The notes beneath the pieces were generated by a model. It was not told the origin of the DNA, searched no databases, and worked only from the letters and a program-made list of their open reading frames with translations. 64,000 nucleotides of DNA from Mucilaginibacter sp. PPCGB 2223. Lineage in GTDB: Bacteria > Bacteroidota > Bacteroidia > Sphingobacteriales > Sphingobacteriaceae. Below, one piece after another: positions 35,534 to 44,207 of the stretch. The stretch spans positions 1 to 64,000 of the forward strand of contig NZ_MDJS01000003.1 in assembly GCF_001705515.1 (NCBI RefSeq). Direction: 5' to 3'. The translations under genes were made by a program, and so were the position numbers. The first letter of the stretch is position 1. Every line of letters starts with the position of its first letter.

Positions 35534-37987
35534 ATGAAATTAACCAAAGCCATCATTTCTACCCTGGTAACCCTATTGCTGATATGGGCGCTGCAAACCA
35601 AACATGGCGACTTGCCTCCGCTGGGCAAGCTGCTTAACCCGGCCACGGGCTTTTGGCAAAACGCCGAAAGCAAAAACATCACTGCCAACAGCAGTGTTAA
35701 ATTGAAAGGCCTTTACGGCAAAATTGTCATCAAATACGACGAGAACCGGATACCGCATGTTTTTGCAGAGAACGACCACGACCTGTACTTTGCCCAGGGT
35801 TATGTAACCGCTGCCGACAGGCTTTGGCAGATGGATATCCAGACCCGGTCGGCATCGGGCCGCCTATCCGAAATTGTAGGCCCCAAGGCTTTGGAACTCG
35901 ATCGTTACCACCGCCGCATGGGCATGGTTTACGGCGCCGAAAATACCCTGGCCGAGTGTATGAAGGATCCGCAGGTAAAAGAAGCGCTCGAAGCGTATAC
36001 CGCCGGAGTTAACGCCTATATTCACAACCTGCCTGCTAAGCATTACCCTCTCGAATTTAAATTACTGGATTACGCCCCCGAGGACTTTAAACCGATCAAT
36101 TGTGCGCTTGTGCTCAAACTGATGTCGGAAACGCTGGCCGGCGGATCGGACGATTTTGCCATGACCAATACGCTGAAGCTTTTCGGACCGAAGATTACCA
36201 ATGAGCTTTTCCCCGATCGTGCTTTTAAAGAAGAACCTGTGATCCCCAAAGGCACCAAATGGAATTTTAAAGCATTGCCGCTCCCTCCTGCTTCGAAAGG
36301 TTTTATTGCCGACATGACCGATACCATCAAAACCAAACCACCGGTTGAGGGCATAGGCAGCAACAACTGGGTAGTAGCCGGCAGCAGGTCGGCCAATGGT
36401 TACCCCATCCTGGCCAACGACCCGCACCTGGATCTGAGCTACCCCTCCATCTGGTACCAGATACAGCTCACAGCCCCCGGAGTGAATGTGTATGGCGTCT
36501 CTATTCCGGGCACGCCGACCGTGATCATCGGTTATAATCAAAAGATTGGCTGGGGCGTTACCAATGTTGATGCCGATGTGCTCGACTGGTACCAGGTTAA
36601 TTTTAAAGACCTGAGCAAGAACGAATATTGGTACGACGGCCGGTGGGTGCCCGTAAAAAAGCGCATCGAGGCAATCAAAATAAGAGGACAGGCCACCGTT
36701 TACGACACGGTATTATATACCCGGCAGGGCCCCGTGGTTTACCAGAACGCCAGTTTAAAACCCTCAAAATTAGGCGCGGCACGCATTGTGCCCGTGGGCG
36801 ATGCTTTGCGCTGGATAGCGCACGACCCATCGCTGGAGTTTAAAACCTTTTACCTGCTTAACCGTGGTAAAAATTACGACGATTACCGTGAAGCTCTGAA
36901 ATACTTTAGCGCGCCTGCGCAGAACTTTATCTTCGCCAGTGTTGATAAAGATATCGCGATAACCCCGAATGGCAAATTCCCGCTCAAGTACCGCGACCAG
37001 GGCAAGTTTATTTTAGATGGCAGCGACCCGGCCGACGAATGGCAAGGCTGGATACCTCCGGAGCAAAACCCTACGGTGAAGAACCCGGCACAGGGTTATT
37101 TAAGCTCGGCCAATCAGCCATCAACAGATGAAACCTATCCTTATTATATCAACTGGCGCTTTGCCTCGTACCAGCGTGCCAAGCGTATAGACGATAGGCT
37201 TGGCGCCATGCACAAAGCGACAGCAGACAGTTTGCGTGCTTTGCAGAACGACAACTACAGCATTTTTGCGCAGGATATTTTACCAACCATGATAGATGGT
37301 GTTGATGAAACCAAGCTCGACGAAAAACAAAAATCCGTTTACCGTCAAATAAAAAACTGGAACAGGGAGTATACTGCTTACAATGCCGGGCCAACCATTT
37401 TTGAAAACTGGTGGGCCAACCTGTACAAAGCCATCTGGGCGGATGATTTTGCTGTAAAAGGCGCCCTTGATGTACAGTTGAAATGGCCGAGCAACTACCG
37501 CACGGTACAACTGCTGGTTACCCAACAACAATCCAGATGGTATGACGATACCCGCACTATGGGCGTAGAAACACGCGATTACCTCATCCAGAAAACTTTT
37601 GAAGCTACCGTAGATAGTTTATATAAGCATTATGGCTCGCCGGGAAAAAGCTGGCAATGGGGCGTGGTAAAGGGTTCGCACATCTCGCACCTGGGTAAGG
37701 TTGAAGGGCTGGGATCGGGAGAGTTTGATGCGGATGGCTCGGGCGGGGTGGTAAACGCTTTGAGCGAAACACATGGCCCGTCGTGGCGGATGATCGTACA
37801 ATTCGGACCAACGGTACAGGGCTACGGCGTTTTCCCCGGCGGCGAATCGGGCAACCCGGGCAGCTTTTTTTACGACAATATGTTTCGCACCTGGAAAAAC
37901 GGCGAGTTGAACCCGCTCCTGTTTTTACAAAACCCCGCCGATCAGCAAAAACATATCACATCAACCTTAACCATCAACAATAAATAA
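35534..37987 (+). CDS. Penicillin acylase family (Ntn hydrolase) protein
   Basis: 817 residues. An N-terminal hydrophobic segment (about 5-20, signal or anchor) leads to the alpha chain with NDHDLYFAQGYVTAADRLWQMD. The predicted self-cleavage site is before the Ser in GIGSNNWVVAGSRS (about residue 275), whose N-terminal Ser would be the catalytic residue; NDPHL follows as in the family. Periplasmic amide hydrolase acting on acyl-amides or N-acyl homoserine lactones in characterised relatives; the substrate here is unknown. Confidence 0.92.
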   Translation: MKLTKAIISTLVTLLLIWALQTKHGDLPPLGKLLNPATGFWQNAESKNITANSSVKLKGLYGKIVIKYDENRIPHVFAENDHDLYFAQGYVTAADRLWQMDIQTRSASGRLSEIVGPKALELDRYHRRMGMVYGAENTLAECMKDPQVKEALEAYTAGVNAYIHNLPAKHYPLEFKLLDYAPEDFKPINCALVLKLMSETLAGGSDDFAMTNTLKLFGPKITNELFPDRAFKEEPVIPKGTKWNFKALPLPPASKGFIADMTDTIKTKPPVEGIGSNNWVVAGSRSANGYPILANDPHLDLSYPSIWYQIQLTAPGVNVYGVSIPGTPTVIIGYNQKIGWGVTNVDADVLDWYQVNFKDLSKNEYWYDGRWVPVKKRIEAIKIRGQATVYDTVLYTRQGPVVYQNASLKPSKLGAARIVPVGDALRWIAHDPSLEFKTFYLLNRGKNYDDYREALKYFSAPAQNFIFASVDKDIAITPNGKFPLKYRDQGKFILDGSDPADEWQGWIPPEQNPTVKNPAQGYLSSANQPSTDETYPYYINWRFASYQRAKRIDDRLGAMHKATADSLRALQNDNYSIFAQDILPTMIDGVDETKLDEKQKSVYRQIKNWNREYTAYNAGPTIFENWWANLYKAIWADDFAVKGALDVQLKWPSNYRTVQLLVTQQQSRWYDDTRTMGVETRDYLIQKTFEATVDSLYKHYGSPGKSWQWGVVKGSHISHLGKVEGLGSGEFDADGSGGVVNALSETHGPSWRMIVQFGPTVQGYGVFPGGESGNPGSFFYDNMFRTWKNGELNPLLFLQNPADQQKHITSTLTINNK

Positions 37988-37988
37988 T

Positions 37989-38330
37989 ATGTTATTTTTT
38001 ATCATACTGATCGCCGGCCTTATCGCAAGTTTTGTATTGCCCTGGTGGGTAGTGGCCATCATTTCGTTCCTGGCGGCATTGCTTATCGCAAAAAGTTCGG
38101 CGCATGCATTCTGGTCGGCTTTCGCGGCCATTTTTATCGTTTGGGTAGCCATGGCTTTATTTAAAAGCGTACCGAATAACCATATATTGGCTACGCGCAT
38201 GGCGCATGTATTCCCATTGGGCGGGCATTGGCTCATATTGTTACTGATCACAGGTATCATCGGCGGACTGGTTGCGGGTATGGCGGCCATGTCGGCACAT
38301 CTGATCAGGCGGGCAGCGGGTAAGCAATAG
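37989..38330 (+). CDS. Small integral membrane protein
   Basis: 113 residues with about four hydrophobic segments (2-20, 20-45, 45-62, 75-105), starting one base after the acylase stop. Not recognised. Its overlap-like spacing suggests co-transcription with the acylase and the methyltransferase. Confidence 0.75.
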   Translation: MLFFIILIAGLIASFVLPWWVVAIISFLAALLIAKSSAHAFWSAFAAIFIVWVAMALFKSVPNNHILATRMAHVFPLGGHWLILLLITGIIGGLVAGMAAMSAHLIRRAAGKQ

Positions 38331-38334
38331 GTAT

Positions 38335-38955
38335 ATGGAACAAGGCGAAAGAAAGGACGTCTACAAAGTCTATAATAAAATAGCCGGATGGTTCTATGAA
38401 AACCGTTACCGTGATTTAATGGAGCAGGACTATCTTGACGATCTGATCGCCCGTATCCCGGTCGGAGGTTCGGTATTAGATTTAGGTTGCGGTACAGGGA
38501 AACCGATCATGGAATATCTGCTTAGCAAAGGACTACAGGTGACAGGCGTTGACGCAAGCAGCGAAATGCTGAAGATAGCTAAGGCTAATTTTCCGGATGT
38601 CGAACTCATTTTGCAGGATATGCGGAAGCTCGATCTTAACAAAAAATTCGACGCTATTATTGCCTGGCATAGTTTTTTTCATTTGCCTGAAGACGACCAG
38701 CCGCTGATGTTCGGCATTTTTGAAAAGCATATCAATCCCAACGGCGTCCTGCTTTTTACTTCGGGGCCAAAACGCGGCGAAGCCTGGGGAATAAACGGCG
38801 GCGAAAACCTGTTCCATGCGTCGTTAGCGCCCGATGAGTATGAAAGTTTGCTGAATAAGCATCACTTCAAAGTATTGAAACATAAGGAAGAAGACCCGGA
38901 TTGCGGTGGCGCAACGGTATGGATGGCGCGATACAATGATTTAACAAATATCTGA
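38335..38955 (+). CDS. SAM-dependent class I methyltransferase
   Basis: 206 residues. Motif I VLDLGCGTGKP (about 43-52), acidic VTGVDAS at the end of strand 2, and IIAWHSFFHLPEDD as the post-motif region. The Met25-type fold is clear but the acceptor is not. Four bases after the membrane protein gene. Confidence 0.88.
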   Translation: MEQGERKDVYKVYNKIAGWFYENRYRDLMEQDYLDDLIARIPVGGSVLDLGCGTGKPIMEYLLSKGLQVTGVDASSEMLKIAKANFPDVELILQDMRKLDLNKKFDAIIAWHSFFHLPEDDQPLMFGIFEKHINPNGVLLFTSGPKRGEAWGINGGENLFHASLAPDEYESLLNKHHFKVLKHKEEDPDCGGATVWMARYNDLTNI

Positions 38956-38990
38956 CGGCCAAACAATCCGGATAGGCTATCTTTGTGCCG

Positions 38991-39977
38991 ATGAATATCC
39001 CCGGTAAACAACAGGTATTTGGTATTGAAAGTGAAGCGCAATTCGACACGGTTGCTTTGCAGGTATTTGGCCACCAGGCAAAGCACAATGCTGTTTATGC
39101 GCAGTTTTTAGAAGGATTGGGAACGGACATCGAAGCCATCACCGGCATCGCACAGATACCTTTTTTACCGATCGAGTTCTTTAAAAGCCATGAGGTGCTA
39201 AGTTCGGATAAACCGGCCGAAGTGATATTTACCAGCAGCGGAACAACGGGGATGATCACGAGCAGGCATTTGGTTGCCGATATTGGGTGGTATACCGAGA
39301 GCTTTCGTAAGGCGTTCGGCTTATTTTACGGCAATATCGAAGGTTATACCATTTTAGCCTTGCTCCCGTCCTATTTGGAGCGCGAAGGTTCGTCGCTCAT
39401 TTATATGGCTGACGACCTGATCAAACAATCGCAAAACCCGGACAGCGGCTTTTACCTGTACAACCACGAAGAGCTGTATCAGCAAATTCTCCGTCAGCAA
39501 CAGCTTAAAAAACCCACTTTACTGATCGGCGTTACTTTTGCTTTGCTCGATTTTACAGAGAAATACCAGATCGATTTCCCCGAGCTGATCGTGATGGAAA
39601 CCGGCGGGATGAAAGGGCGCCGTAAGGAAATGATCCGCGAAGAACTGCACGACACGCTTTGCAAAGGCTTCGGCGTAAAGCATATCCACTCGGAATATGG
39701 CATGACCGAGTTGCTCTCGCAGGCGTACTCCAAGGGCGACGGGATTTTTGAATGCCCGCCCTGGATGAAGATCGTTACCCGCGACACCAACGATCCGCTG
39801 GATAAGCTGGGCTTTGGCCGCACGGGCGGCATCAATATTATCGACCTGGCCAATATCAACTCCTGCTCATTCATCGCCACGCAGGACCTGGGCAAGGTAC
39901 AGCCCAACGGCAGGTTTGAGGTGCTGGGCCGGTTCGACCACTCGGACATACGCGGCTGCAACCTGTTAATTGGTTAA
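38991..39977 (+). CDS. LuxE-like acyl-protein synthetase/acyltransferase
   Basis: 328 residues from ATG 38991; the GTG at 38985 lies in the -7 element TATCTTTG (38978-38985). The AMP-binding loop TSSGTTGMITS is the ANL-family signature, and HSEYGMTELLSQAYSK matches LuxE. Such enzymes activate an acyl group as acyl-AMP and pass it on to a carrier. No lux or ACP gene is adjacent, so the substrate is unknown. Confidence 0.85.
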   Translation: MNIPGKQQVFGIESEAQFDTVALQVFGHQAKHNAVYAQFLEGLGTDIEAITGIAQIPFLPIEFFKSHEVLSSDKPAEVIFTSSGTTGMITSRHLVADIGWYTESFRKAFGLFYGNIEGYTILALLPSYLEREGSSLIYMADDLIKQSQNPDSGFYLYNHEELYQQILRQQQLKKPTLLIGVTFALLDFTEKYQIDFPELIVMETGGMKGRRKEMIREELHDTLCKGFGVKHIHSEYGMTELLSQAYSKGDGIFECPPWMKIVTRDTNDPLDKLGFGRTGGINIIDLANINSCSFIATQDLGKVQPNGRFEVLGRFDHSDIRGCNLLIG

Positions 39978-40042
39978 TTTAGAAGCGGTAAGTAACATAA
40001 TATTATTATTTTTGCGATACTGATACAAATTTTAAAACAACA

Positions 40043-40726
40043 ATGATCGAGAAATTTTTGAACGACCAGCAAGACCCTAAAGCGATAGAGAAAGTTTATT
40101 CGCGCCTGGTCGACCTGTTAACCGCAGGCGAAGAAATATTATATATAGCTGTACAAAAAAAGCCGATTGTTAACGTGCTGCCCGATTGCGTGGCGCTTAC
40201 CAACAAGCGCTTACTGTTCTTTACCCCGGCAAACCTGGGCCTGTCGATGAAGTTTGTCGATTTTGTTTGGAAAGATATTGTGGATGTACAGATCAAGGAA
40301 GAGATTTTAGGCGCAGTATTCAGCTGCAAAACCACCAACGGCGCCGAAATGGGCGTGGATTATCTGCCAAAGGTTCAGGCCCGTAAACTGTACCAGATAG
40401 CCCAGGCCCGTAAGGAGGAAGAGCGCGAAGCCCGCCGCCTGCGCGAGCTGGAAGAAAAACGCGCCGAATCGGGAGCTGTGCAATTTGAAAACCCGGCTGC
40501 TTTTGCACATACAGCAGCGCCGACACCACCTCCTGTTGCCGTAACTCCGCCGCCGGTACATATCCCCGAACCTGAACCAGAGCCTGTTAAACCGCCCGTA
40601 GTTGAGGCACCGAAACCGGACGAACTGACCGAGAAGCTGCAAAAGCTAAAAAAACTGTTCGATCATGGGTTGATATCGCAGGAGGAGTACAACCGCAAGA
40701 AGATGGACTTGCTGGAGGATTTTTAA
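40043..40726 (+). CDS. PH-like domain plus SHOCT domain protein
   Basis: 227 residues. Residues 20-115 form a bacterial PH-like domain (VALTNKRLLFFTP), followed by a charged helix (120-150), a Pro/Glu-rich linker (about 155-190, PEPEPEP) and a C-terminal SHOCT helix pair (LQKLKKLFDHGLISQEEYNRKK). A possible -7 element TATTTTTG is at 40007-40014. SHOCT domains mediate oligomerisation; cellular role unknown. Confidence 0.85.
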   Translation: MIEKFLNDQQDPKAIEKVYSRLVDLLTAGEEILYIAVQKKPIVNVLPDCVALTNKRLLFFTPANLGLSMKFVDFVWKDIVDVQIKEEILGAVFSCKTTNGAEMGVDYLPKVQARKLYQIAQARKEEEREARRLRELEEKRAESGAVQFENPAAFAHTAAPTPPPVAVTPPPVHIPEPEPEPVKPPVVEAPKPDELTEKLQKLKKLFDHGLISQEEYNRKKMDLLEDF

Positions 40727-40752
40727 GCAGGTCTGCCCGGTAATACAAATTC

Positions 40753-40839
40753 ATTTCGATTGAGCGAAAGAGAAATCTTCAGTAAGCGACTTGCAAAACG
40801 ATGAGCCGATAGCAGAAGATTTCTCCCGCTGGTCGAAAG
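40753..40839. repeat. Palindromic element with GAAATCTT/AAGATTTC arms
   Basis: TTTCGATTGAGCGAAAGAG then AAATCTT on the left; AAGATTTCTC then CCGCTGGTCGAAA on the right, as imperfect inverted arms around about 38 bases. A partial relative, GATTTCTCCTATTGTCGAAA, is at 29759-29778. Confidence 0.7.
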
Positions 40840-40896
40840 GACAATTTTATTTCGTTGCGTGTCTTGATTCCTGATTCTTGGCTCTTGATTCTATCA

Positions 40897-41781
40897 CTAC
40901 TTCTTCTCCGGCAACTCGATCGGGTTATTGATTACTATTTTAGATTCGGGTGCAGCCACAATATTAATGGATTTGATATCGGCCGGCGAGATACTGTTCA
41001 GCGGTGAGTCTGTACTGCGCTTTTGCCTGGCTCCGCTGCCCCGCATGGCCCTGGCAAAACCTCGCGGGTCGGCCAGCTGAGCCTGATGGAGCCGCTCCAG
41101 TTCGTCGACGCCGGCTTTGATATCTGTCGGGTCGATACTCACCATATCTGCCGACTGGCTGCGGTCCTCAAATCCCGCAAAGGAAAACACGACCTCTTTT
41201 CGGGCATCATAAGCTTCGACGATCAAGCCGGGCAAACCGTTCAGTTTCCATGGACCGTTACGGAATGGCAACTCAGGGCTAAACCAGGCAATGTAATCGC
41301 GCCCTTTGAAATGCGCCGTAGCCTTTTGGCAACGCTGGCCGGCAAAACTCATGGTATCGCCGGTAATTTTCCAGTTGATTGCCGGCATCGGTTCTTCGGT
41401 AACGTAGTAGTTGATGATCTTTTTTTCGGTGTAGAGTTTTTTATCGGCCAGATATTGGTAGTATTCGTCGGTAGTGGTTGCTGGCGTGCCGTGCAACGTA
41501 AGATCGACAGCATGCGGGTTAGCTGATGCCTTTACCTGGCTTGCGACCTCGTTAGCCACGGCCTGTTCATTCAGTTGCTTATCGAGACTGCGGTAAACAC
41601 TGGCGTTTTTGCCTAACAGTAACACAAATTTTTCGGTGTAAAGCTTCGCTCCATTTGTAGTGTCGGCTTTGTGGGTAAAATTGTAATGCACCAGCCAGAT
41701 ACCTTTATCGGGTGTTTGGGCATTTACAAAAGCGCTGATTATAAGCGCAACAGATAGCAGCAGTGATTTTTTCAGCCTCAT
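40897..41781 (-). CDS. GLPGLI family protein
   Basis: 294 residues. Signal peptide 1-21 (ending FVNAQ), then the domain with the name-giving KLNGLPGLIVEAYD motif at about 180 and ELPFRNGPW just before it. A Bacteroidota-specific secreted family of unknown function, often of TonB/outer-membrane context. Single gene. Confidence 0.9.
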   Translation of the reverse strand: MRLKKSLLLSVALIISAFVNAQTPDKGIWLVHYNFTHKADTTNGAKLYTEKFVLLLGKNASVYRSLDKQLNEQAVANEVASQVKASANPHAVDLTLHGTPATTTDEYYQYLADKKLYTEKKIINYYVTEEPMPAINWKITGDTMSFAGQRCQKATAHFKGRDYIAWFSPELPFRNGPWKLNGLPGLIVEAYDARKEVVFSFAGFEDRSQSADMVSIDPTDIKAGVDELERLHQAQLADPRGFARAMRGSGARQKRSTDSPLNSISPADIKSINIVAAPESKIVINNPIELPEKK

Positions 41782-41805
41782 TATTCACAATTGGGTTTAA
41801 AAAGC

Positions 41806-41839
41806 AACGCTCAAAACTAAACATTTAGTTTTGAGCGTT
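41806..41839 (-). terminator. Terminator of tyrS
   Basis: Stem AACGCTCAAAACTAA / TTAGTTTTGAGCGTT, nearly perfect over 15 bp, followed on the minus strand by GCTTTTT. Confidence 0.85.
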
Positions 41840-41878
41840 CGCAATATTTATTGTAATTTATTTGAGACTGACTTCAGG

Positions 41879-43162
41879 TTACTCCGCGATGATCAGGAAG
41901 TAGTTCCTCCTGCCCTTTTGGGCTATCAGGAATTTGCCGTTGATCAGTTGGTTATCATTGAATGTATCGTCAGGAGAGTTAATCTTAGCTCTGTTGACAG
42001 ACACGCCACCGCCCTGGATCATCTTTTTAGCCTCTCCTTTCGACGGGAACACAGCGGCTTTCGCAGCAAGCAGATCAACAATGTTCAGGCCTTCTTTCAA
42101 TTCAGCTAAGCTGATATTATAATTAGGTACGCCTTCGAACAGCCCGATCACTTCCTTATCGCTTAGTTCGCTCAAAAATTCGATGCCGGTATTTCCGAAT
42201 AAAAACTCGGTCGATTTGATCGCCTTTTCATAAGCAGCTTCACCATGCACACGGATGGTGATATCTTTAGCCAAAGCTTTTTGCAATACACGCAGATGTG
42301 GCGCGGTGAAATGTTCAGCTTCCAGTTGCGCTATTACTTCTTTATCGAACAGGGTAAATATGCGGATATAGCTTTTGGCGTCCTCATCGCTGGCATTGAG
42401 CCAGAACTGGTAAAACTGGTATGGCGATGTTTTTTCGGCATCCAGCCAGATATTGCCACCTTCGGTTTTGCCAAATTTGCTGCCATCTGCCTTTTTGATC
42501 AGCTGGGTGGTCAAAGCGTAAGCTTCACCAGCATCCTTACGGCGGATGAGCTCGGTGCCGGTAACGATATTACCCCATTGGTCGGAGCCGCCCATTTGCA
42601 GGGCGCAGTTATGGTGTTTCCACAGGTAGTAAAAATCGTAACCCTGCACCAATTGGTAGCTGAATTCGGTAAAGCTCATACCGGTATCGCCGCTGATGCG
42701 GTTCTTTACCGAATCTTTGGCCATCATATAGTTCACAGTAATGTGCTTGCCTACGTCGCGGATAAAATCGAGGAACGAGAAATCCTTAAACCAATCGTAA
42801 TTGTTCACCATCTGCGCACTGTTGCCGCCGCAGTCAAAATCCAGGAATTTTTCCAACTGGCTTTTTATCCCGTTAAGATTATGCTGTAAAACATCTTCGG
42901 ACAGTAAATTACGCTCGGCCGATTTACCTGATGGGTCGCCTACCATACCGGTAGCGCCGCCAACCAGGGCAAAAGGTTTATGGCCCGCGCGCTGAAAGTG
43001 GATCAGTGTCATGATCTGCGCCAGGCTGCCTACGTGCAGCGAATCGGCTGTAGGGTCGAAACCGATATAGCCAGACACCATGCCTTTGTTCAGCAGGTCC
43101 TCGGTTCCGGGCATAATATCGTGCAGCATACCCCGCCAGCGTAGTTCTTCAACAAAATTCAT
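41879..43162 (-). CDS. tyrS: Tyrosyl-tRNA synthetase
   Basis: 427 residues. The class I signature HVGSL (as [10 protein letters not shown]) and the KFGKT form of KMSKS are present, with [25 protein letters not shown] in the Tyr/ATP site and an S4 RNA-binding domain at the C-terminus (about 360-425). Charges tRNA-Tyr. A -7 element TATATTTG on the minus strand is at 43183-43190. Confidence 0.97.
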   Translation of the reverse strand: MNFVEELRWRGMLHDIMPGTEDLLNKGMVSGYIGFDPTADSLHVGSLAQIMTLIHFQRAGHKPFALVGGATGMVGDPSGKSAERNLLSEDVLQHNLNGIKSQLEKFLDFDCGGNSAQMVNNYDWFKDFSFLDFIRDVGKHITVNYMMAKDSVKNRISGDTGMSFTEFSYQLVQGYDFYYLWKHHNCALQMGGSDQWGNIVTGTELIRRKDAGEAYALTTQLIKKADGSKFGKTEGGNIWLDAEKTSPYQFYQFWLNASDEDAKSYIRIFTLFDKEVIAQLEAEHFTAPHLRVLQKALAKDITIRVHGEAAYEKAIKSTEFLFGNTGIEFLSELSDKEVIGLFEGVPNYNISLAELKEGLNIVDLLAAKAAVFPSKGEAKKMIQGGGVSVNRAKINSPDDTFNDNQLINGKFLIAQKGRRNYFLIIAE

Positions 43163-43182
43163 ATCTTAAAAATATCAGGCTG

Positions 43183-43190
43183 CAAATATA
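43183..43190 (-). promoter_or_regulatory. -7 element of tyrS
   Basis: TATATTTG on the minus strand, 20 bases upstream of the tyrS ATG. No clear -33 box. Confidence 0.5.
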
Positions 43191-43355
43191 GAAGAATCAA
43201 ACAAAAACCCGGTCGCGAACATTTCTTCGTTATGCATGTGGTAAAAATGCTGCTCCCCCGGGGCCTCCTTCAGAGCGATTTCCTGTTTCTTCATCAGTAA
43301 TTCATAAAATCTCCGTATCTTACCCCTAACTCAAAAGTACTGAGGAACACTGCCT

Positions 43356-44024
43356 ATGAATTTTTTATCGCATTTTTATTTCGACAGGCACAATACCGAT
43401 TCGTACCATGTTACCGGCACCGTACTGCCCGATCTGCTCAAAAATGCCGACAAAACCGCCAATATTCATCCCGAAAAAATAGAGCGGCACGAGCATCCGT
43501 ACGTTAACTCGTTATTGGATGGCTGGAAGCGGCATTTAGAGGTCGACAGGCATTTCCACTCATCGGATTTTTTTATCCATCATTCGCATCAGTTAAAAGA
43601 TACCTTAAAACCTGCTACCGAAGGCTCACCTGTAAAGCCTTTCTTTTTGGGGCATATCGCGTTGGAGCTGATACTGGATAACCTGCTCATCACAACACAA
43701 AAAATAAATGTCGACGCTTTTTATGCCCACCTCGAAAACACCAAGCAGGAGCACCTGCACAGTTTTTGGGCGGTGAGCAAATTGCATAACCCTGATGTTT
43801 TTTTCAAATTCTGGGCCGATTTTAAACGCCACCGTTATTTAAATACTTACGCCGAAGCAGCCCAGGTGGCCTATGCTCTGAAGCGGATTTGCATGCGGGT
43901 ATGGAAGGACCCGTTTACCCCCGAACAGGAAGCTATGCTGACTGAAGCTGTTTTAGATTATCGCGCCATGCTCCTGCCTTATTTTATGGGAATATTTGAT
44001 GAAATTGAGAGTTATCTGCTCTGA
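43356..44024 (+). CDS. ACP phosphodiesterase-like protein (AcpH/DUF479)
   Basis: 222 residues. N-terminal MNFLSHFYFDR and GTVLPDLLKN, histidine-rich HLEVDRHFHSSDFF, and LGHIALELILDNLL match the AcpH family, HD-like metal phosphodiesterases that strip phosphopantetheine from ACP. The metal-binding D in PDLL and the H-x-x-D-RHFH block are present. Single gene before rpsA. Confidence 0.85.
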   Translation: MNFLSHFYFDRHNTDSYHVTGTVLPDLLKNADKTANIHPEKIERHEHPYVNSLLDGWKRHLEVDRHFHSSDFFIHHSHQLKDTLKPATEGSPVKPFFLGHIALELILDNLLITTQKINVDAFYAHLENTKQEHLHSFWAVSKLHNPDVFFKFWADFKRHRYLNTYAEAAQVAYALKRICMRVWKDPFTPEQEAMLTEAVLDYRAMLLPYFMGIFDEIESYLL

Positions 44025-44160
44025 TTTTGCTGATGGTTTTGTCTTGCATGTTTACCTGGCAGCGCTTTCTGCGGCTTGGTTTTGCTGTTTTTTTAACAAA
44101 ACCGCTTAAAAATCAACAAATAACATTTAAAAATATTTTTAAGTACCAAAAATATATCCG

Positions 44161-44168
44161 TACCTTTG
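44161..44168 (+). promoter_or_regulatory. -7 element of rpsA
   Basis: TACCTTTG followed by GCAGTCCCAATTGG, i.e. the same -7 box and first transcribed bases as the leftward promoters at 186-395. It contains the in-frame TTG 44166, so translation must start later, at ATG 44208. The -33 region is degenerate. Confidence 0.7.
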
Positions 44169-44207
44169 CAGTCCCAATTGGATTGGGAAAAGGAGACAAA
44201 TTATTTA

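Noticed and set aside
36062-36541. 159-codon minus frame inside the penicillin acylase gene
   Set aside because: Antisense shadow of a gene with clear Ntn-hydrolase motifs.
44166-44207. Upstream TTG start for rpsA
   Set aside because: The codon lies within the -7 promoter box, upstream of any transcript start.
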